Source of the DNA: Thelonectria olida
Taxonomy: Eukaryota > Ascomycota > Sordariomycetes > Hypocreales > Nectriaceae
Assembly: GCA_020736575.1 (NCBI GenBank)
Contig: JAGPYM010000030.1
Span: 124,001 to 188,000 of the forward strand
DNA length: 64,000 bases
Direction of reading: 5' to 3'
Part shown: positions 33,704-46,310 of the stretch, one piece after another
How the letters are laid out: every line of letters begins with the position of its first letter
How positions within the stretch are numbered: the stretch's first letter is position 1
The notes under the pieces: model-generated
What the model was told of the DNA's origin: nothing
Seen by the model: the letters and a program-made list of their open reading frames with translations, nothing else
Databases searched by the model: none
Program-made: the position numbers and the translations under genes

Positions 33704-34815
33704 GATTAGGTTCTTTGAAGCACAGAAGCTTCCCCATATGACATCAAGATGTCAGACTGCACTTAGCAGGCGATAGCTCATGTTGTCAGGAGAGCATGTC
33801 CGATCTCCCACTGGCTTCATGACGTGGAAGCATTGGTTTCCCGGCCTCGACGCACCCCTTCCATTTTTATACTTACTTAAAGAGTAGAGAGGAGAGGAGA
33901 GGTAAAGAAGCAAAAGAACTCGTATCGATCGAGGAAGATACCCTTGATCCCCATCTGCGCCATGGAGATTTGGATGGATTGACGACGGAGCAGAGTTGCA
34001 AAAGGTGGAGGAGCAGGAAAAGACTCAGGCGCCCCTGGTGTTGATTGAATGGCCAACATCTTATTTCTTTTCCTGATAGTTGTCGGCCCAGTTAGGATGG
34101 CCAGGCCTTGAATAGCTATCTACAGAATCCAAACCTGGTTTGGGCATACCTTTTCTGGTGTCTGATGAATGCAAGCATGTGCCATGTCGTCCAGCTGGAA
34201 CGGGCATGGCGGATACGTGAAAGGGAGTCCGAGGTTGCATTGACATGGTTCCAGGATGCCAGTCCAGGACACTCGATAGAGGTTGGTTCTGATGGATGCT
34301 AATTAAGGATCCTCCCTGATGAGGAGTCAGACGGGAGACGGGTTATCGCGGGGTACCGACATGGAGACGTCCGTCGCCAATGAGGAATTTGCGGGCCGTG
34401 TTTGTGACTGAAGCACACCAACAAACACCAACGGCAGTTCCCTAGCACAAATCGACGACAATCATCGAAGGGGATAGTGACGGAACTCGTGCTATTTTTA
34501 GGTATGATGGATATTTTCTTTGACATCGATTACATCATGTGAAACCCAGCACTTGAAATACCTGTGGCTACTTCAGCGACGACAACGGTGGCAGGCCGTC
34601 GCGCACGGCAGCCGACAGGAGAGACTACGTCGTGTATGCTACTCGCCGCAACACTCCAGCAAGAGTTGGGGAGCAAGGCCTGGGGCTATGGTCTTTGCCA
34701 GTCACTGCATCTCGCTAACACGCCCTTTAGCAACAGTTCATCGGTGATTCAAAAGCTGTCAAAGCCAGTTGTGGGTAGACAAAGACCTACCTATCCTTCA
34801 CACGTCCATCACCCA
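33704..34815. other. Intergenic before AKAP7-like gene
   Basis: HPT 3' UTR, then a region that stays open in more than one frame from about 34520 (for example YFSDDNGGRPSRTAADRR in one frame). This could hide a further 5' exon of the next gene, but I could not build a consistent splice model. Confidence 0.4.
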
Positions 34816-35502
34816 ATGATGCCCCCTCCCACACATTTTCTGTGCATCCCCCTCGTCGGTGCAGAGCTCGTCAGGAACCTGGCGAGCTTCAAGCATGAGG
34901 CCACGAGCCAATGGGGCTTCCGTGTCCCGCCCGCCGCCGTCCGTCCCCCGGGCACAATGCATCTCACCCTGGGCGTCATGACGTTGCAAGAAGACGGCGT
35001 CCAGAAAGCAACCGACCTCCTCCAGAGCTTATCACTCAAGGATATCCTGGCGCAAACTAGCAACAACGCTGTCGAGAGCACCCTTTCCATCTCGTTGAAG
35101 GGCCTCAGCGCCATGCAGGACGCAGGCAGCACATCGGTCTTGTACGCGCCGCCCGTGGACGCCGACGGCCGGCTGATGCGCTTCTGCCAGGCCATCAAGA
35201 CGAGCTTTACGGATGCGGGGCTCATGGCGGTGGAGAACCGGCCGCTGCTGTTGCACGCCACGGTCGTCAACACGGTTTACGTGCCGCAGACGCGGAAGCG
35301 CGGACGGCCGCGCGAGAAGATCAAGCTGGATGCACGAGACATGGTTGAGCAGTACGCAGACTTTGTCTGGATGGAGGATATGCCCGTGGAGAAAGTGACG
35401 CTGTGCAAGATGGGAGCGAGGAAGATTGAGGGGAGTGATGGCGATGAGGCGTATGAGGTTGTGGCCGAGGTGAGGGTTGGAACGGAGACGACGGGAGCCT
35501 AG
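34816..35502 (+). CDS. AKAP7-like 2H phosphoesterase-superfamily protein
   Basis: 228 aa from the ATG at 34816; the frame is open back to 34564, so the start is uncertain. MMPPPTHFLCIPLV is the typical start of fungal homologues. The two HxT/S-type motifs of the 2H superfamily are visible: MHLTLGVM (about residue 56) and LLHATVVNTVY (about residue 155). Family knowledge: the AKAP7 NLS / ASCC1-like domain (PF10469) belongs to the LigT/2'-5' RNA ligase fold and binds or cleaves 2',3'-cyclic or 2'-5' nucleotides; the fungal member is uncharacterised. A basic segment (RKRGRPREKIK) between the second motif and the C terminus could be a nuclear localisation signal. Confidence 0.8.
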   Translation: MMPPPTHFLCIPLVGAELVRNLASFKHEATSQWGFRVPPAAVRPPGTMHLTLGVMTLQEDGVQKATDLLQSLSLKDILAQTSNNAVESTLSISLKGLSAMQDAGSTSVLYAPPVDADGRLMRFCQAIKTSFTDAGLMAVENRPLLLHATVVNTVYVPQTRKRGRPREKIKLDARDMVEQYADFVWMEDMPVEKVTLCKMGARKIEGSDGDEAYEVVAEVRVGTETTGA

Positions 35503-36457
35503 GGGAGGAGGCATTGCGCGGCTCCCATCTCAACGGACTTGTTATTACGTGTCTTGGCGAATCTTTTCCTTCTGGATTGGGGTTTCTAGGTAGACACGAT
35601 GGAAAGGGTCATGTTGTGGCGTTGGAGGGCTAGGCATCAGGTATTTGCAGTGGCCCAGATGATGGTTGCCGCGTCATGGGCAGCTTCCAATGGATGTTTT
35701 CTCTCGATGCTTGTTTTGGTTGAGAATGAGTATATGGAATCATGGAGTCACGTAACTAAGGAGCAGTGCAAGAGTTTCGATCTGGGATATATAGAGGTAT
35801 TCGCCATGGATCGAACATGTTTTCATCCTAGCCCAAATGGCCAAGGTGAGCTTCATCCCGCATGTTCTTTCTTTCATCCTCACGCACGAGACTGGGTTTC
35901 AGGCATAGCGTGAATCACATGGTGTTTCTCTCAAATTACCGTCTCACTCAGATATATCGTTGCCTGAGTTGACATGACACCATGAGGCCTATTCTATCCC
36001 GAAGTCAACGGCGGACCGGGACACTCGGACCCCACTACGGCCCCTAAAGAGCCCCCGGATTCAACGTCGCTACAAGGGCAACAACCGCCTGGAGGCTCCC
36101 GCCCGCCATTCCCGTCCAGGCACCAGAATTAACGTCCATCCGGTCCCATCGTCCTTCCTCGAGTTCCACCCAACCGCTGCGTGGCTTTGTCACCAACTAC
36201 AAACCACGAGCACTGCCTCAAACAAGCCATATCACCCTCCCCTTCAAATGACTCTCTCGTCCGAAAGGCCCTCATCTCATCCGAGTGCTTGATGCCAGCG
36301 ACAATGCCGTACCAGCATCGTCTGGCCTCTGACCCCGCCATTGCCACGACTTGACGACTTCTCCTCCGACTACCCTCCCCTCACCACCACCACGATCCCC
36401 CCGATCCAACCCACAGTTTCGAAGACACACGAAAGAAACGACACATACTTAATCACC
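35503..36457. other. Intergenic
   Basis: 3' UTR of the AKAP7-like gene and promoter/leader of the coiled-coil gene (C-rich before the ATG). No separate gene. Confidence 0.55.
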
Positions 36458-37960
36458 ATGAACTCCACCGAGAAGCGTCGCCCTGGCTCGTCCAGTTCCC
36501 CCTTACGCTCCAACCCCAACCGCAACAGCATGCCTGCCCCACCGCCCCGAGCCGCCATGATCACAAACGTCAGCCCCGAAGAGCCCCTCGAGGGAGGCGT
36601 CACCCTCGTAGAACGCAGCAAAGACAAGGAGTCGGCCTCGTCCCGCAGCGGCAGCATCAAGGACAAGGAGCGTGAAAAGGACCGCAAGGACAAGGACAAG
36701 CGCCGGGAGAAGAAGGAAAAAGACCGCGAGCGCGACGCCGCCATCCGCGAAAAGGACGACCGCATCGCCTACCTCGAGAAGGAGATGGACATCATGGAGC
36801 GCGAGTTCCACCGCGAGCTCGACAAGCTCAGCCAGAACGAGAGCGAGACGGCCACCTTCTGGCAGGCCAAGCACAGCGCCCTCAACCAGCAGTACCTGCG
36901 CACCGACACGGAGCTGCGCTTGATACGCGCAGAGGTCGAGGTCCGGGAAGGCGAGCGCGAGGAGCTGCGCGAAGGGTGGGAGGTGCTCCGTCGCGAGCTC
37001 AAGGAGCGGGACGACGAGATCCGCGGGCTCAGAGGGCAGGTTCGCGGCCTGAAGGAATGGGTAAGCAACAGTACCAGGACCGAGGGACAAGAATGCGACG
37101 AAACGTTTGGCGACGGAATGACGAGGCTTGGCAATGGCTTGCAGAATTGGGTTATTGTCAACTTTCGAAAGGCCAAGTTGAGTGAGTACACACGGGCACG
37201 CAGCAGCTTGGTGGTCGCGGACTAACACTATCCTCGTAGACCTATCCAACTTGGACGAAGCGACGCTGGCTGAGATTAGCGAGCTGGTTCCCATGTACGA
37301 GGAGCTCGTTTCGACAGCAAAGGTGCACCTTCTCCAAAGCATCGTGTCGAGAATCCTAGTAGAAACCGTCTTCAACGCATATTTCATCGGCCTATCAGAC
37401 GAGCAAGAACAGCAGTTCCGCCAGATGGAAAAGCTCATATCCTCCTTTCGTAGGTTTCCATATAGCTCGAACGAAGCCTCTAAAGCTAAACTTGCGCAGC
37501 ATCCTCAGACGAACCCGTAAACCAATGGCGCTCCTCGACCCTCACCATCCTCCGCCGCGACGCATCCTCTAAACTCGCCGACTCAACCTCCAAAGTCACC
37601 GAAGCCGTTCTCGCCCGCATCACTCGTCTCCTCGACGCCCTCGCCGGCACCTCCCCCTCAGAAGCCCGCGACTCGGGCCTCCGCGTCCTCGTCAACAACT
37701 CCATCGAGCTGGCCCGCCTGCTCGTAGTCCAGCGCGCCGTCCTCCGCGTCCACATGCCCGCCATCCTCCCCCACCAGCGCGTCCTCTTCGAGTCTGATAC
37801 CATGGAGGATCTCGGAGGCGAGGACGAGGAGGCACTCGCTACCCGCGAGATTTGCTGCGTGGCGTTTCCCGGCGTCATCAAGCATGGCGACGAGAACGGT
37901 GGTCATTTGCAATACCGCAACGTAATAGTCAAAGCGAGGGTGTTGTGCAGTCCTGAGTAA
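36458..37960 (+). CDS. Charged coiled-coil protein of unknown function
   Basis: Three exons: 36458-37181, 37240-37449 and 37500-37960; introns 58 and 50 nt; 464 aa. I do not recognise the family. The N terminus is Ser/Pro/Arg-rich and disordered. Residues about 68-110 are an extreme Lys/Glu/Arg/Asp tract (KDKERE, KDKDKRREKKEK). Residues about 110-215 form a long coiled coil (RIAYLEKEMDIMEREFHREL and following heptads). The C-terminal half is globular-like, with QNWVIVNFRKAKL, LVPMYEELVS, ILVETVFNAYFIGLS and a final LVVQRAVLRVHMP region. The pattern is reminiscent of fungal proteins annotated only as hypothetical. No TM or signal peptide, so probably cytoplasmic or nuclear. The start at 36458 was preferred over an in-frame ATG at 36341 because of the Kozak-like context and C-rich leader. 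Confidence 0.8.
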
Positions 37961-40900
37961 AAGAGAGCTAAAGGAAAAGTCCATGTCCTCTGAGAGGAAC
38001 GATTGGATCACTTTTTGGATATTGGAGTTTGGGTCCCAACGACGAATGCCGAAAGAAGCACGCCCGAGAAATCATATCCCTGGCGATTACAAAGGCGTCG
38101 TTCGATGGCCTCGTGAGAGACAAATAGCATCTGTCGATGCACAATGCTACACTGAGACTATGTCCTCCATCTGTCATACCCCGGGAATCATTGTGGTAGG
38201 TTGGATGGCCTATCCACATCTTGCCGTCATTGAAGGTGGTGTACATACGAATACATGTCGTGCCACGATACGGGGAATGCGCCGGGACTTGAATTGGATT
38301 GGATTGCAGATAAGAGATACCATGATGAGAGCGTGTATTTGGACATGTATGAAGGGCGGAATTGCCGGATTAGACATTTAGCTACAGAAACCAAGACAGC
38401 TCATAGAGTCGCGCGAAAGGCGCCAAAACTGCACCTTCGACGTTTCAAGCCACCAGTGCGAGATGTATCGTCATTAATGATGAACGAATCCAGCAGGTGG
38501 ACAGTGGAAACGTATCAAACCGGGCGCACGGCTCGGGTCACGAGCAAGAATATCACATCACATCCATCACTCTTCAAGAATACGACGTGCCGACCGATCG
38601 TCCTGCGGTGCGTCCACACACTCGCAACGCAACCTATCAAAGTACGAGCAGGGACAATGTCCGTGTCCATTCTCACTCAGCCCTACATATGGACCTTATC
38701 GCAACACTGTAACTTGGCCCGATCAATGACCGAAATGAGAAAGGGAATTGTCCCCAGTCAATCGTCATCCAAGGGGTGAGGTCGGATTAACACGGAAACT
38801 TACCAGGCATGGCCTTATAGGGCTGGTTCATAATACCCTAGCGCGGCCGCTCCCAGCTCAGCATGGGTTCGTCTTACTGCACAGTCCCGCCCGCAATTCA
38901 CCGTATTTCGAGCACATTGTGTCTGCAAGAGACGCCTAGTGCTTGGCCTGTTGACGCATCCTTCAACCTCTCTCGGTCACCAGCTCGTTGACTGAAACCA
39001 GGTACGCGTAGTCAACCTGTCCACGTAGTCAAGGGAGCCGCCCGACCACCCAATTCTTTTATCCTCGTAGAGTCATAGTACCCTTTTGTCCCTCAACTTC
39101 CCCGTACGTCTGGGCGTCTGCCTGGAGAAATATGGAGATATCGGGAGGTTGTCGATGCGGAACGATGGAGTTTTCACATCGTGAATGACAGGCCTGGCGT
39201 TCTCTGAGCATCACGGCAGTTCAAGAACTGATGACGCACGCAAAGCAAGCGAGCCGTGTAAACTTTCGGATGTGCAAGTGAGCAACCAACGGACAAGTCA
39301 GAGATGCAGTCAACCTGCACAGTCCGTCCGGAGCCAAGGGGAGGGGAACTTGGTGGGTGGGGTCATGAGCTTCTCAGAGCTCTATGGTGCGCCGTGGGTA
39401 CACCGTTGAGCCTCAGAGCCTCAATTGTCAGGGTTTCGAGGACTCCCCCCCTTCGTGAAATGGCCCCCAGACGTTGTCCTCAATCTCACTTCGTGCCCTT
39501 TTCTCGAGTCCCATTGCCCCGCTTCCTCGCGAGCCGTCCCGTGGGGTACCAGTACGACAGGGTTCGCCGGCGTGGTATTGAGATGTGACCCTCCACCTCA
39601 CTTGCACTGCAAATGTAGCGTCCTTCCGAAGTCTCAGTTGCATGTATCTCAATTGTTTTGAAGCCAGTCAAGTGCAATGCTCATCGACTCGGAATTTGGA
39701 CAGTACCGGACGAACTCCATGCCCGAGAGCGTGAGAGCTTGCACTTCACTGTCTCCACGTGGTCCTGCATTGATAGTCAGACAACCATCAACTCATACCT
39801 ATTGTAGGCGATATCATCCCGTAATCTGGACTTCCAAAAATACCGACCGGTGTAGCTGTCTCACATTCCTCGAGTGGAGGACTCGATACTTTTTCTCTAG
39901 CCAAGGTGACTAACGGTGTGGGTGTGATGTGGCTGCAAGGCCTCTCACATCGGGCCTGTTACTGGTTCGGTCAATGTACCATCCATGCAGTTGCTTCTTC
40001 CCTTTGTCGTTGTTTTCTCATCGGTCCGGGGCTCATGCTTCTGAAGTCGAAGGCGAGAGATTGACATATCACGTACTCGAGGACGATCTTGCGAACGACC
40101 GGTTCATCTCTCTCTTGCAATCCTCTTTGTGAACATTTGCACCCAGAAGAGCCCGAATCTGATGGTCTTGAGTCGGAAATCTCACATCTTCATACCGTAC
40201 CGAGAGGAGCCAACGCATCCACTTGCAGCTGCATCCACAACCATCCCCAGCAGCAGCCAGCAACGTTGAATCGGCCCTAGCGTCGGGCGGCACCCTTGTT
40301 CAACTTCCCTGAGGCCGGAAGAGATACATTCGAAGAAGTTAAGCGCAGGGTTCGGTCATCCGGTACATCAAAACAGCGAATACTGTGTGCCCTTTTTGGC
40401 GGAGAAAATGGTGCGGCCGTGTCGATTGAGTGAGAGACTGGTCTCTGGGCCCTTTGATGGAAATGCTTAAAAGGCCATGGACCCCAGAGATCGAAACGCA
40501 TCGTTCCCATCCATCCCTCCTCTCCACGCGGATATCAGCCCCCTCGCCTGAGCCTTTTGACAACCACACATAGCCGGTTTTCTTGTGTGCGGATAACGGC
40601 GTGCTCCCTTTTAGTAGTCGAAGCTCCGAGCTCAGTCCTCTCAACCCAAGCTTTGCTGTCGTTGTCGTCGCCCCTCGTTCGGGATTTGGATAAACGAGTG
40701 TTGGATAGTACATTGTATATGTACCCTCGTTCCTCACCACTCCACTATCCGAGATCCCAAGATCGTCAACAGTGTGTGTCGATTCGCATATATTCACCCA
40801 TCCACCTCCGAAAAACTAGCTTCGCCAGGTGCACACCGGTCGACTTTTGCCGTGATCCTGTCGTGTTGAGCATCTTGAGCGTTTCTGTGTCCTGATGCCC

Positions 40901-40988
40901 TTCGTCGTTCAGTGGAATCCTACCAATTGTCAGACTCTCTTGCCAAGCACAAGGTCAGCCTGGGTGTGGTGATCACCCCTCATTCAAC
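37961..40988. other. 3-kb intergenic region
   Basis: Many short frames on both strands but none with a domain, splice pattern or coding bias. The last 500 bp (40.5-40.98 kb) are CT/CA-rich and look like promoter and leader of the gene at 40989. No RNA gene seen. Confidence 0.55.
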
Positions 40989-41795
40989 ATGAACCCCCCT
41001 TACCATCAAGTTGACCCCCAAGAGATACAATCTTTTCTCAACCCATATCAAAACGGATATCAAGTCGCTCAACCCTCGACTTCCTATACCCCGACTATGC
41101 CACGTACTTACTACGCCCCTGAAATTATGATGGGGGACGAGTATTCTGCGCCGCGTAGCGACTTCTCGGGGGGCACTAGCCAAACCCCGTACTCTTCCGG
41201 CTTCTCAGAAGGATATGGAGGAAATGCGTACTCCATTTCAACCGCCCCTTCCACCAGCGGCTATGAGCGTGACTTCCATCAGCACCCATTTCAAGTCTCG
41301 GCTCGTCCAAGATTGCCATGCGAGTTTGACCAGTTTCGTCAACGGTGTGAAGCAACCTTCGATATTGACGATGAAGAAGCTTGGATAGAACACCTCGCGA
41401 GTGTACACTTGAATTACTCGTACCCGAAGTGCTGCATTTGTTGGTTTTGCTCTAGCAAATACGTCGCCAAGTCGGACTCGAATAAGGACAGGTGGGAATG
41501 CTTCCGAAAGCGAATGCACCATATCGCTCGCCACTTGCGGGACAATGAGCGTACATGGGATGACATGCGTCCCGACTTCCACTTTATCGACCACGTCCGT
41601 CGTCTCAGGATCATCGGAGAGGAAGAGTACAGCTTCCTAAGACGGCACTCAGAGGTTCCGCAGTTTCCCACCTTCCGTCCAGCAGGCTTCCGACAGCCAA
41701 TGCGGGAACAAAGTGTGCCTGAAGTTGCACGGGGTCGTCATGGCAAGCACAAGAAGTCTAAGAAAGACCGGACTCCTCAGCTATACCATCAGTGA
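40989..41795 (+). CDS. Degenerate C2H2-type zinc-finger protein, hypothetical
   Basis: Single exon, 268 aa. The N-terminal about 100 residues are Tyr/Ser/Pro/Gln-rich and disordered. The C-terminal part has a Cys/His-rich module: LPCEFDQFRQRCEATF, then EEAWIEHLASVHLN, CCICWFC, and RMHHIARHLRDN. The Cys spacing followed by His-x3/4-His fits two irregular C2H2-like fingers found in many fungal hypothetical proteins. The C terminus is basic (RGRHGKHKKSKKDR), a likely nuclear localisation signal. Function unknown; nuclear location is inferred from the basic tail and fingers. Confidence 0.75.
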   Translation: MNPPYHQVDPQEIQSFLNPYQNGYQVAQPSTSYTPTMPRTYYAPEIMMGDEYSAPRSDFSGGTSQTPYSSGFSEGYGGNAYSISTAPSTSGYERDFHQHPFQVSARPRLPCEFDQFRQRCEATFDIDDEEAWIEHLASVHLNYSYPKCCICWFCSSKYVAKSDSNKDRWECFRKRMHHIARHLRDNERTWDDMRPDFHFIDHVRRLRIIGEEEYSFLRRHSEVPQFPTFRPAGFRQPMREQSVPEVARGRHGKHKKSKKDRTPQLYHQ

Positions 41796-44182
41796 TGTAC
41801 ACTCTAGCCTCTTCTTGTTCATTGGCAAACCCTGGCCGGAGTGATGATGTTCTTCGATGCCTTCGAGAACACATTTTCATTCGGGAACTGTCGTCGTTGA
41901 AACATGCGTCGATCGATGACACCCTATCTTCGGATCGTGATGGGCGGTGGGCCTCCCCGAACGCCCGAACGGTTCAGGACCGGTGTGGACCTGGCGATCC
42001 CGAAGCTGGCGGCGGGGACTTGGATGTCGATCTCATCCAGGTTACCATCCCTGCTCAGAGTGAGCTCCAGGGCATCGAGTCACCCACACGTTTTCAGGTT
42101 GAGAAACGATTTCTCTACGTTTTTTTCCTTTTATTGTTTCCGCTTGGTGTTGTTGTCGAGGGGTATAACCACCAAATCGCCCAGGTCAGATGGTTTGGTT
42201 GAGTTATTCGCAACTGTTCAAGATGGATGTTGCAGCGGGACTGCAGGGTTCGGGAGGCAGCCTAAGACTGTCAAGGAATAAGATACCCCCGAGCTTCTGG
42301 AAAGCTTTCAAGGAAGCGGCAGGTACCGCGGTGGAGGATGGATCGGATGAGCGGATGGTGTGTTCTTGTTGTGATTTGTAATTTCGAATTCCAAGGGGTG
42401 CTAAGGATCGAGGTTGGGATCGAGGTTCGGGATGTTGAGGTTGAAGGAAGATGGAGGAGCAAGAGAACGTTCTCGCTTGAGGAATCTTATTTCCCCTGTT
42501 TCATGTTGTTTGAAGAGGGAAAGAAACAAGTCGGGGCTCTTTCCTCCTTGGTTTGGGGTGAAGGAGGGCAGTGCATGGTTGCCACCTTCCTGTCCCTTCC
42601 CTCAACACGAGCCTTGTGGCCTTGGGACCCGAACAATGGATGTCTTTTCTGCGCTGGTTGGCATGGGTTTTGGGCGTGAATTTTCATGTATCGGACTCGT
42701 TTCTTCTCGTGATTTTTGCGCGTGGGTCGGGAACGAATACTTTTGTTCGTAACGGGGTGAGAATGAGTAAGTCGGCGAGAAGCGAGCCTCAGAATGGAAA
42801 GGGCCGAAGATGGCGGAGAGGAATAGCAACAGATCAACTCGACTCAGCAGAAGGACAAGAATGACCAACTCTCTTTTCTCTATTCAAGTCAAACAAAGTA
42901 AGAGAGAAAATGTGACAATGTACGAATAGTTTGCACGCAGGCACTTCTCTTGAGCGTGCGCGGCCCCCCTCCTTTCGCCTCCTCCACCTGTGATAGGCGG
43001 CGATGTCGAGTTCGCCTTATTTTTTTTCTTCTTTTTAACGTGGCCTCTTTTGTGCAATGTACCGCAATTTTAGGGCTGTCCATGCCCTTCCTGTGTCACT
43101 TTTCTCACAACTGCGTTGCTTAGGCTTGTGTTGCCGACTCTCCTGCTCGTCTTTGCCGTGATATCGCCCCTAGCAAGCGAAACTAGACTCAGCTACAATA
43201 AGCCGGCGGAAAATACGGTCACGCGGATAAACGCCTCAAAAAATCTAGCCGTATTACTGTGTCTTTCTCTCCTTTAACTGTGACTCAGAACCCGCCGGCC
43301 TTGTTCGCATCGTGATAGGGCGGTTGAGCTAAGAACATGGTGGCTGTGCTCAGCACTCGAGCCGATGTCATGGGGTCTGTGGCCTGGCGGTGGCGAACTA
43401 CACACAAGGCGCCATGGGTTTTTCAGGCATGAATATATTCAGGGGATTCATTCATCAGGGAGAGTTGAAAAAGCATCTTGTAGCCTGCCAAAGAGTGGGA
43501 TTTGTTGTCGGTGACGGTCCAATCGTTACGCTGCAGCTTACAAAGTGAGGCTTCCTTCCGCCTTGCATCCCGCCTTAAGTTCAAGGGACTGGCTGGTCAA
43601 CTCATTGGACGGAGAAGTGTCTTGTCGCTTCCACGTGGGGGGTGTTGTCAAAGCAGACGTAACTTTCGAGAAACAAAGCGTCCCGTATCGGGTCTGCGCC
43701 ATGTCGATCGGGTTTCAACTTGCTTCCTTCACTTAGACAGACTCGACCCAGCAGCGTTACTCCTCAACGCCGATGGGGCATCCAGGAACCCCGCAGAACC
43801 AAATCTTCATTGCCCGAAGTAGGTAGCAGCGCAGGTTAACCATACATCAAGCCTTCATCCGTATGGCCTGGGATTGGAGTTGAAACGGGGACAACTGTAA
43901 GACTTCGTAATCTGCGCCCCAATGCTGCATGGTTCTTGGTCTCAACTCAAAGTCAGATAGTTCGAGGGCAAACTGACTCGTCCTTTTGCATCCTCGCTGA
44001 GGTAAGCCATTGGGCTTCAACCAGGCCTCACTCTTCGCTCCACCTACAATCCCGCCGAAGCTCAATGTCATCTATCATGCATACATGTCCAAGTAGAGGG
44101 TATCTCATATCACCCAAAATCTTCACTTACACAACTGCGGTGTTACAAGAGTATACAATCATGTACAATACTCCCATCAATC
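41796..44182. other. Intergenic, convergent 3' ends
   Basis: Contains the 3' UTRs of the zinc-finger gene and of TilS. Open stretches such as 41792-42202 and 42338-42752 show no domain. T-rich tract at 43019-43037. No gene recognised. Confidence 0.55.
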
Positions 44183-46310
44183 TCATCTCCGCTCGCGATA
44201 CTTGTACATCCTTCTGCGCCTCTGATTCCGCGTGGTGCCACACGGGGGCGACCAATTCCGTGTCGCATGGCTTTTCTCACCTACTGGTTCGTGGCCCATT
44301 AGGGTCGTATCAACCTTCTTGTACCGTACTTGGTACCGCACCCAACGCTCCAGCCCCTGGATATGGATGCCCAATGTTGGCAGTGCGATCAATGTCGACG
44401 TTCGGGTAACATGCTGCGAAAAGTGATCCCGTTCTCTTTCCACGCTATATAGCGCGGGCAGTGTGTACCGGATCTTCCCCGGTGCATAATGCTTCAGCAA
44501 GCGTTCCAGCTTAGCTCGCCGCATTGGGGAGAGTGCTTTGCGGAAGCCCTTGGCCTCCGTAGGCTGGAAAGGCTGCACGCGGAACTGGGTTCGGCCATTG
44601 CACCCAACCCGAATCCAAAAGCGGCCGTCAAAGATTTTTGCTTTTTTCCACCCCAATAAACGAGCCTGATACGCTGCTGCCCCGCTGAGTTGACGGAGAT
44701 CCTGTTTTGTAGGCCGTAAGCGGTGATCAAGGGAACTAGAGAGATTTCTGAAGGGCAAAGGTTGGTTCGACGGGTAGGGAGTCCGTGACATGAGCCACTT
44801 GACCGACTTTCCAGATATCATAGGATCAAAGAGAACGCCAGCCACGACAAATGCTTTCGGGGGAGATGTGTCATTCTTGGAAGACAGGTGAGGATATAAT
44901 CGGCTGACTACATTGTCGAGGTTGGTTAGAGGAGGAAGATGGGTCTCCGGCGTGACAAAATCGATGAGCTTCCGAATCGCTATCGACATGATGAGTCTGC
45001 GTTGCTTTCTTCGGAACTTGTTGTGAGGGCACAGAGAGGCTCTTTTGCGACGTCTCTTAGCGGTGTGCGCTTTGGGGATCTCAATGAGGAGCGTGCCCGC
45101 ATTTGGATCGAAATCCTTGATGATGGCCTCTCGAACAAGGTATCGATGGGCCTCGGCCTCCTCATATTCTACTCTGCGCTTAGATCTTTCGGCCAAAGCT
45201 AATATGGAGGGTTTCTGTAGAGCCTTTGGTAGCTCATGATTCTTGACCAGATACCTAACAGCATTCCGAGTGGTGAGCGTCGGATCTTTGTTGGTGTGGT
45301 CCTCAAACCATGGAATTTTGTTTTCCTCGCAGGTGGCGATGAGTCTGTCCTTGTCAAAACCGAGAAGGGGTCGGTAAATCATGACACCGCCGTCCTCAGG
45401 GTCCAGCGGTTTAAGATAGGGTACGTCAAGATTTCTCTCAATAGTACCATACTCCTCATACGTCTCAACCATGCCCTTACTGCGAAGGAGGAACCGGACA
45501 TAGTCCGAAGGATAGGCCACTTTCTCGTCTCTAAAGATGTTCCGTAAACGCTTCGTCTCGCGATGAGCCGGTCGAAAGCTCAACACAGGTTGGGATAGGG
45601 TCTGGTCATCTAAGAGGCCGCTCTTGTAGATTCCGTGCATATCGTAGCACTCGGGAATTGAGTTCGCCTCCCTGATGCCCTGCAAGCCCCGATATCCATG
45701 ACCTCCCAGTAAGCGCATCAAAACCGTTTCGTATTGGTCATCGCGATGATGTGCAAAGAACAAGCTCGTGGCTCCCATAAAGTGGCAAACATTACCAAGA
45801 GCGCGGTATCGATATGTTCGAGCGAGTCCCTCGAGGTTGGGAAGAGTGTTCGGATCGAGACCCTGGCTCCTTTGCTCTCTCCAGCTAATAGGCGCGACGG
45901 CCGACTTGAGGTCGAGCTTGCGCAGTTCCTGGGCCACCTTGTTGGCCTCGTTTGTACTCCCCTCACGCAATTGGTGATCGACGATGGAGGCCATGGCTCC
46001 ATAGGCGGGATTATCGGCTATCTTGATGCCTCGAAAAGTGCGGAGCAACCTAGACATGAGAAAGGCCAAAGCCATCGAATCGACGCCGCCGCTGATAGCC
46101 AGGACTAGAGATCGAGGTTGTCAGAAATATGCTCGACGAATCAGAGACAGTGAAGCTCTGCATAACTCGACATAACTCACCTATGCGCTGCGGGCGCGCA
46201 GAGCGGGCCAAAGGGAACCGCGGGCGACATACTGCCTCGACCGCCTCCTTGAACTCTGGGAGCGTGATGGGGCGGGAGACATGGTTGTACACGTGGGCAA
46301 GCGTACCCAT
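44183..46310 (-). CDS. tRNA(Ile)-lysidine synthase (TilS), probably mitochondrial
   Basis: Two exons: 46181-46310 and 44183-46104, intron 76 nt; 683 aa. The ATP-binding PP-loop motif SGGVDS is at residues 48-53 (VLAISGGVDSMALAF), with the start codon 130 nt upstream in exon 1. Other TilS features: DHQLREGS, ARTYRYRAL, FAHHRDDQYETVLMRLLGG and the GLQGI segment. The C-terminal 250 residues are fungal-specific, very basic and lack the bacterial TilS C-terminal domains. Family knowledge: TilS converts the wobble C34 of tRNA-Ile(CAU) to lysidine so that it reads AUA. In fungi the only such tRNA is mitochondrial, so the enzyme should act in mitochondria. The N terminus has several Arg but no textbook presequence, so targeting is inferred. 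Confidence 0.92.

Noticed and set aside
34564..34815. In-frame 5' extension of the AKAP7-like ORF
   Set aside because: The extension begins at a GTG, and a different frame there looks equally protein-like; family members start at the MMPPPTHFL segment.
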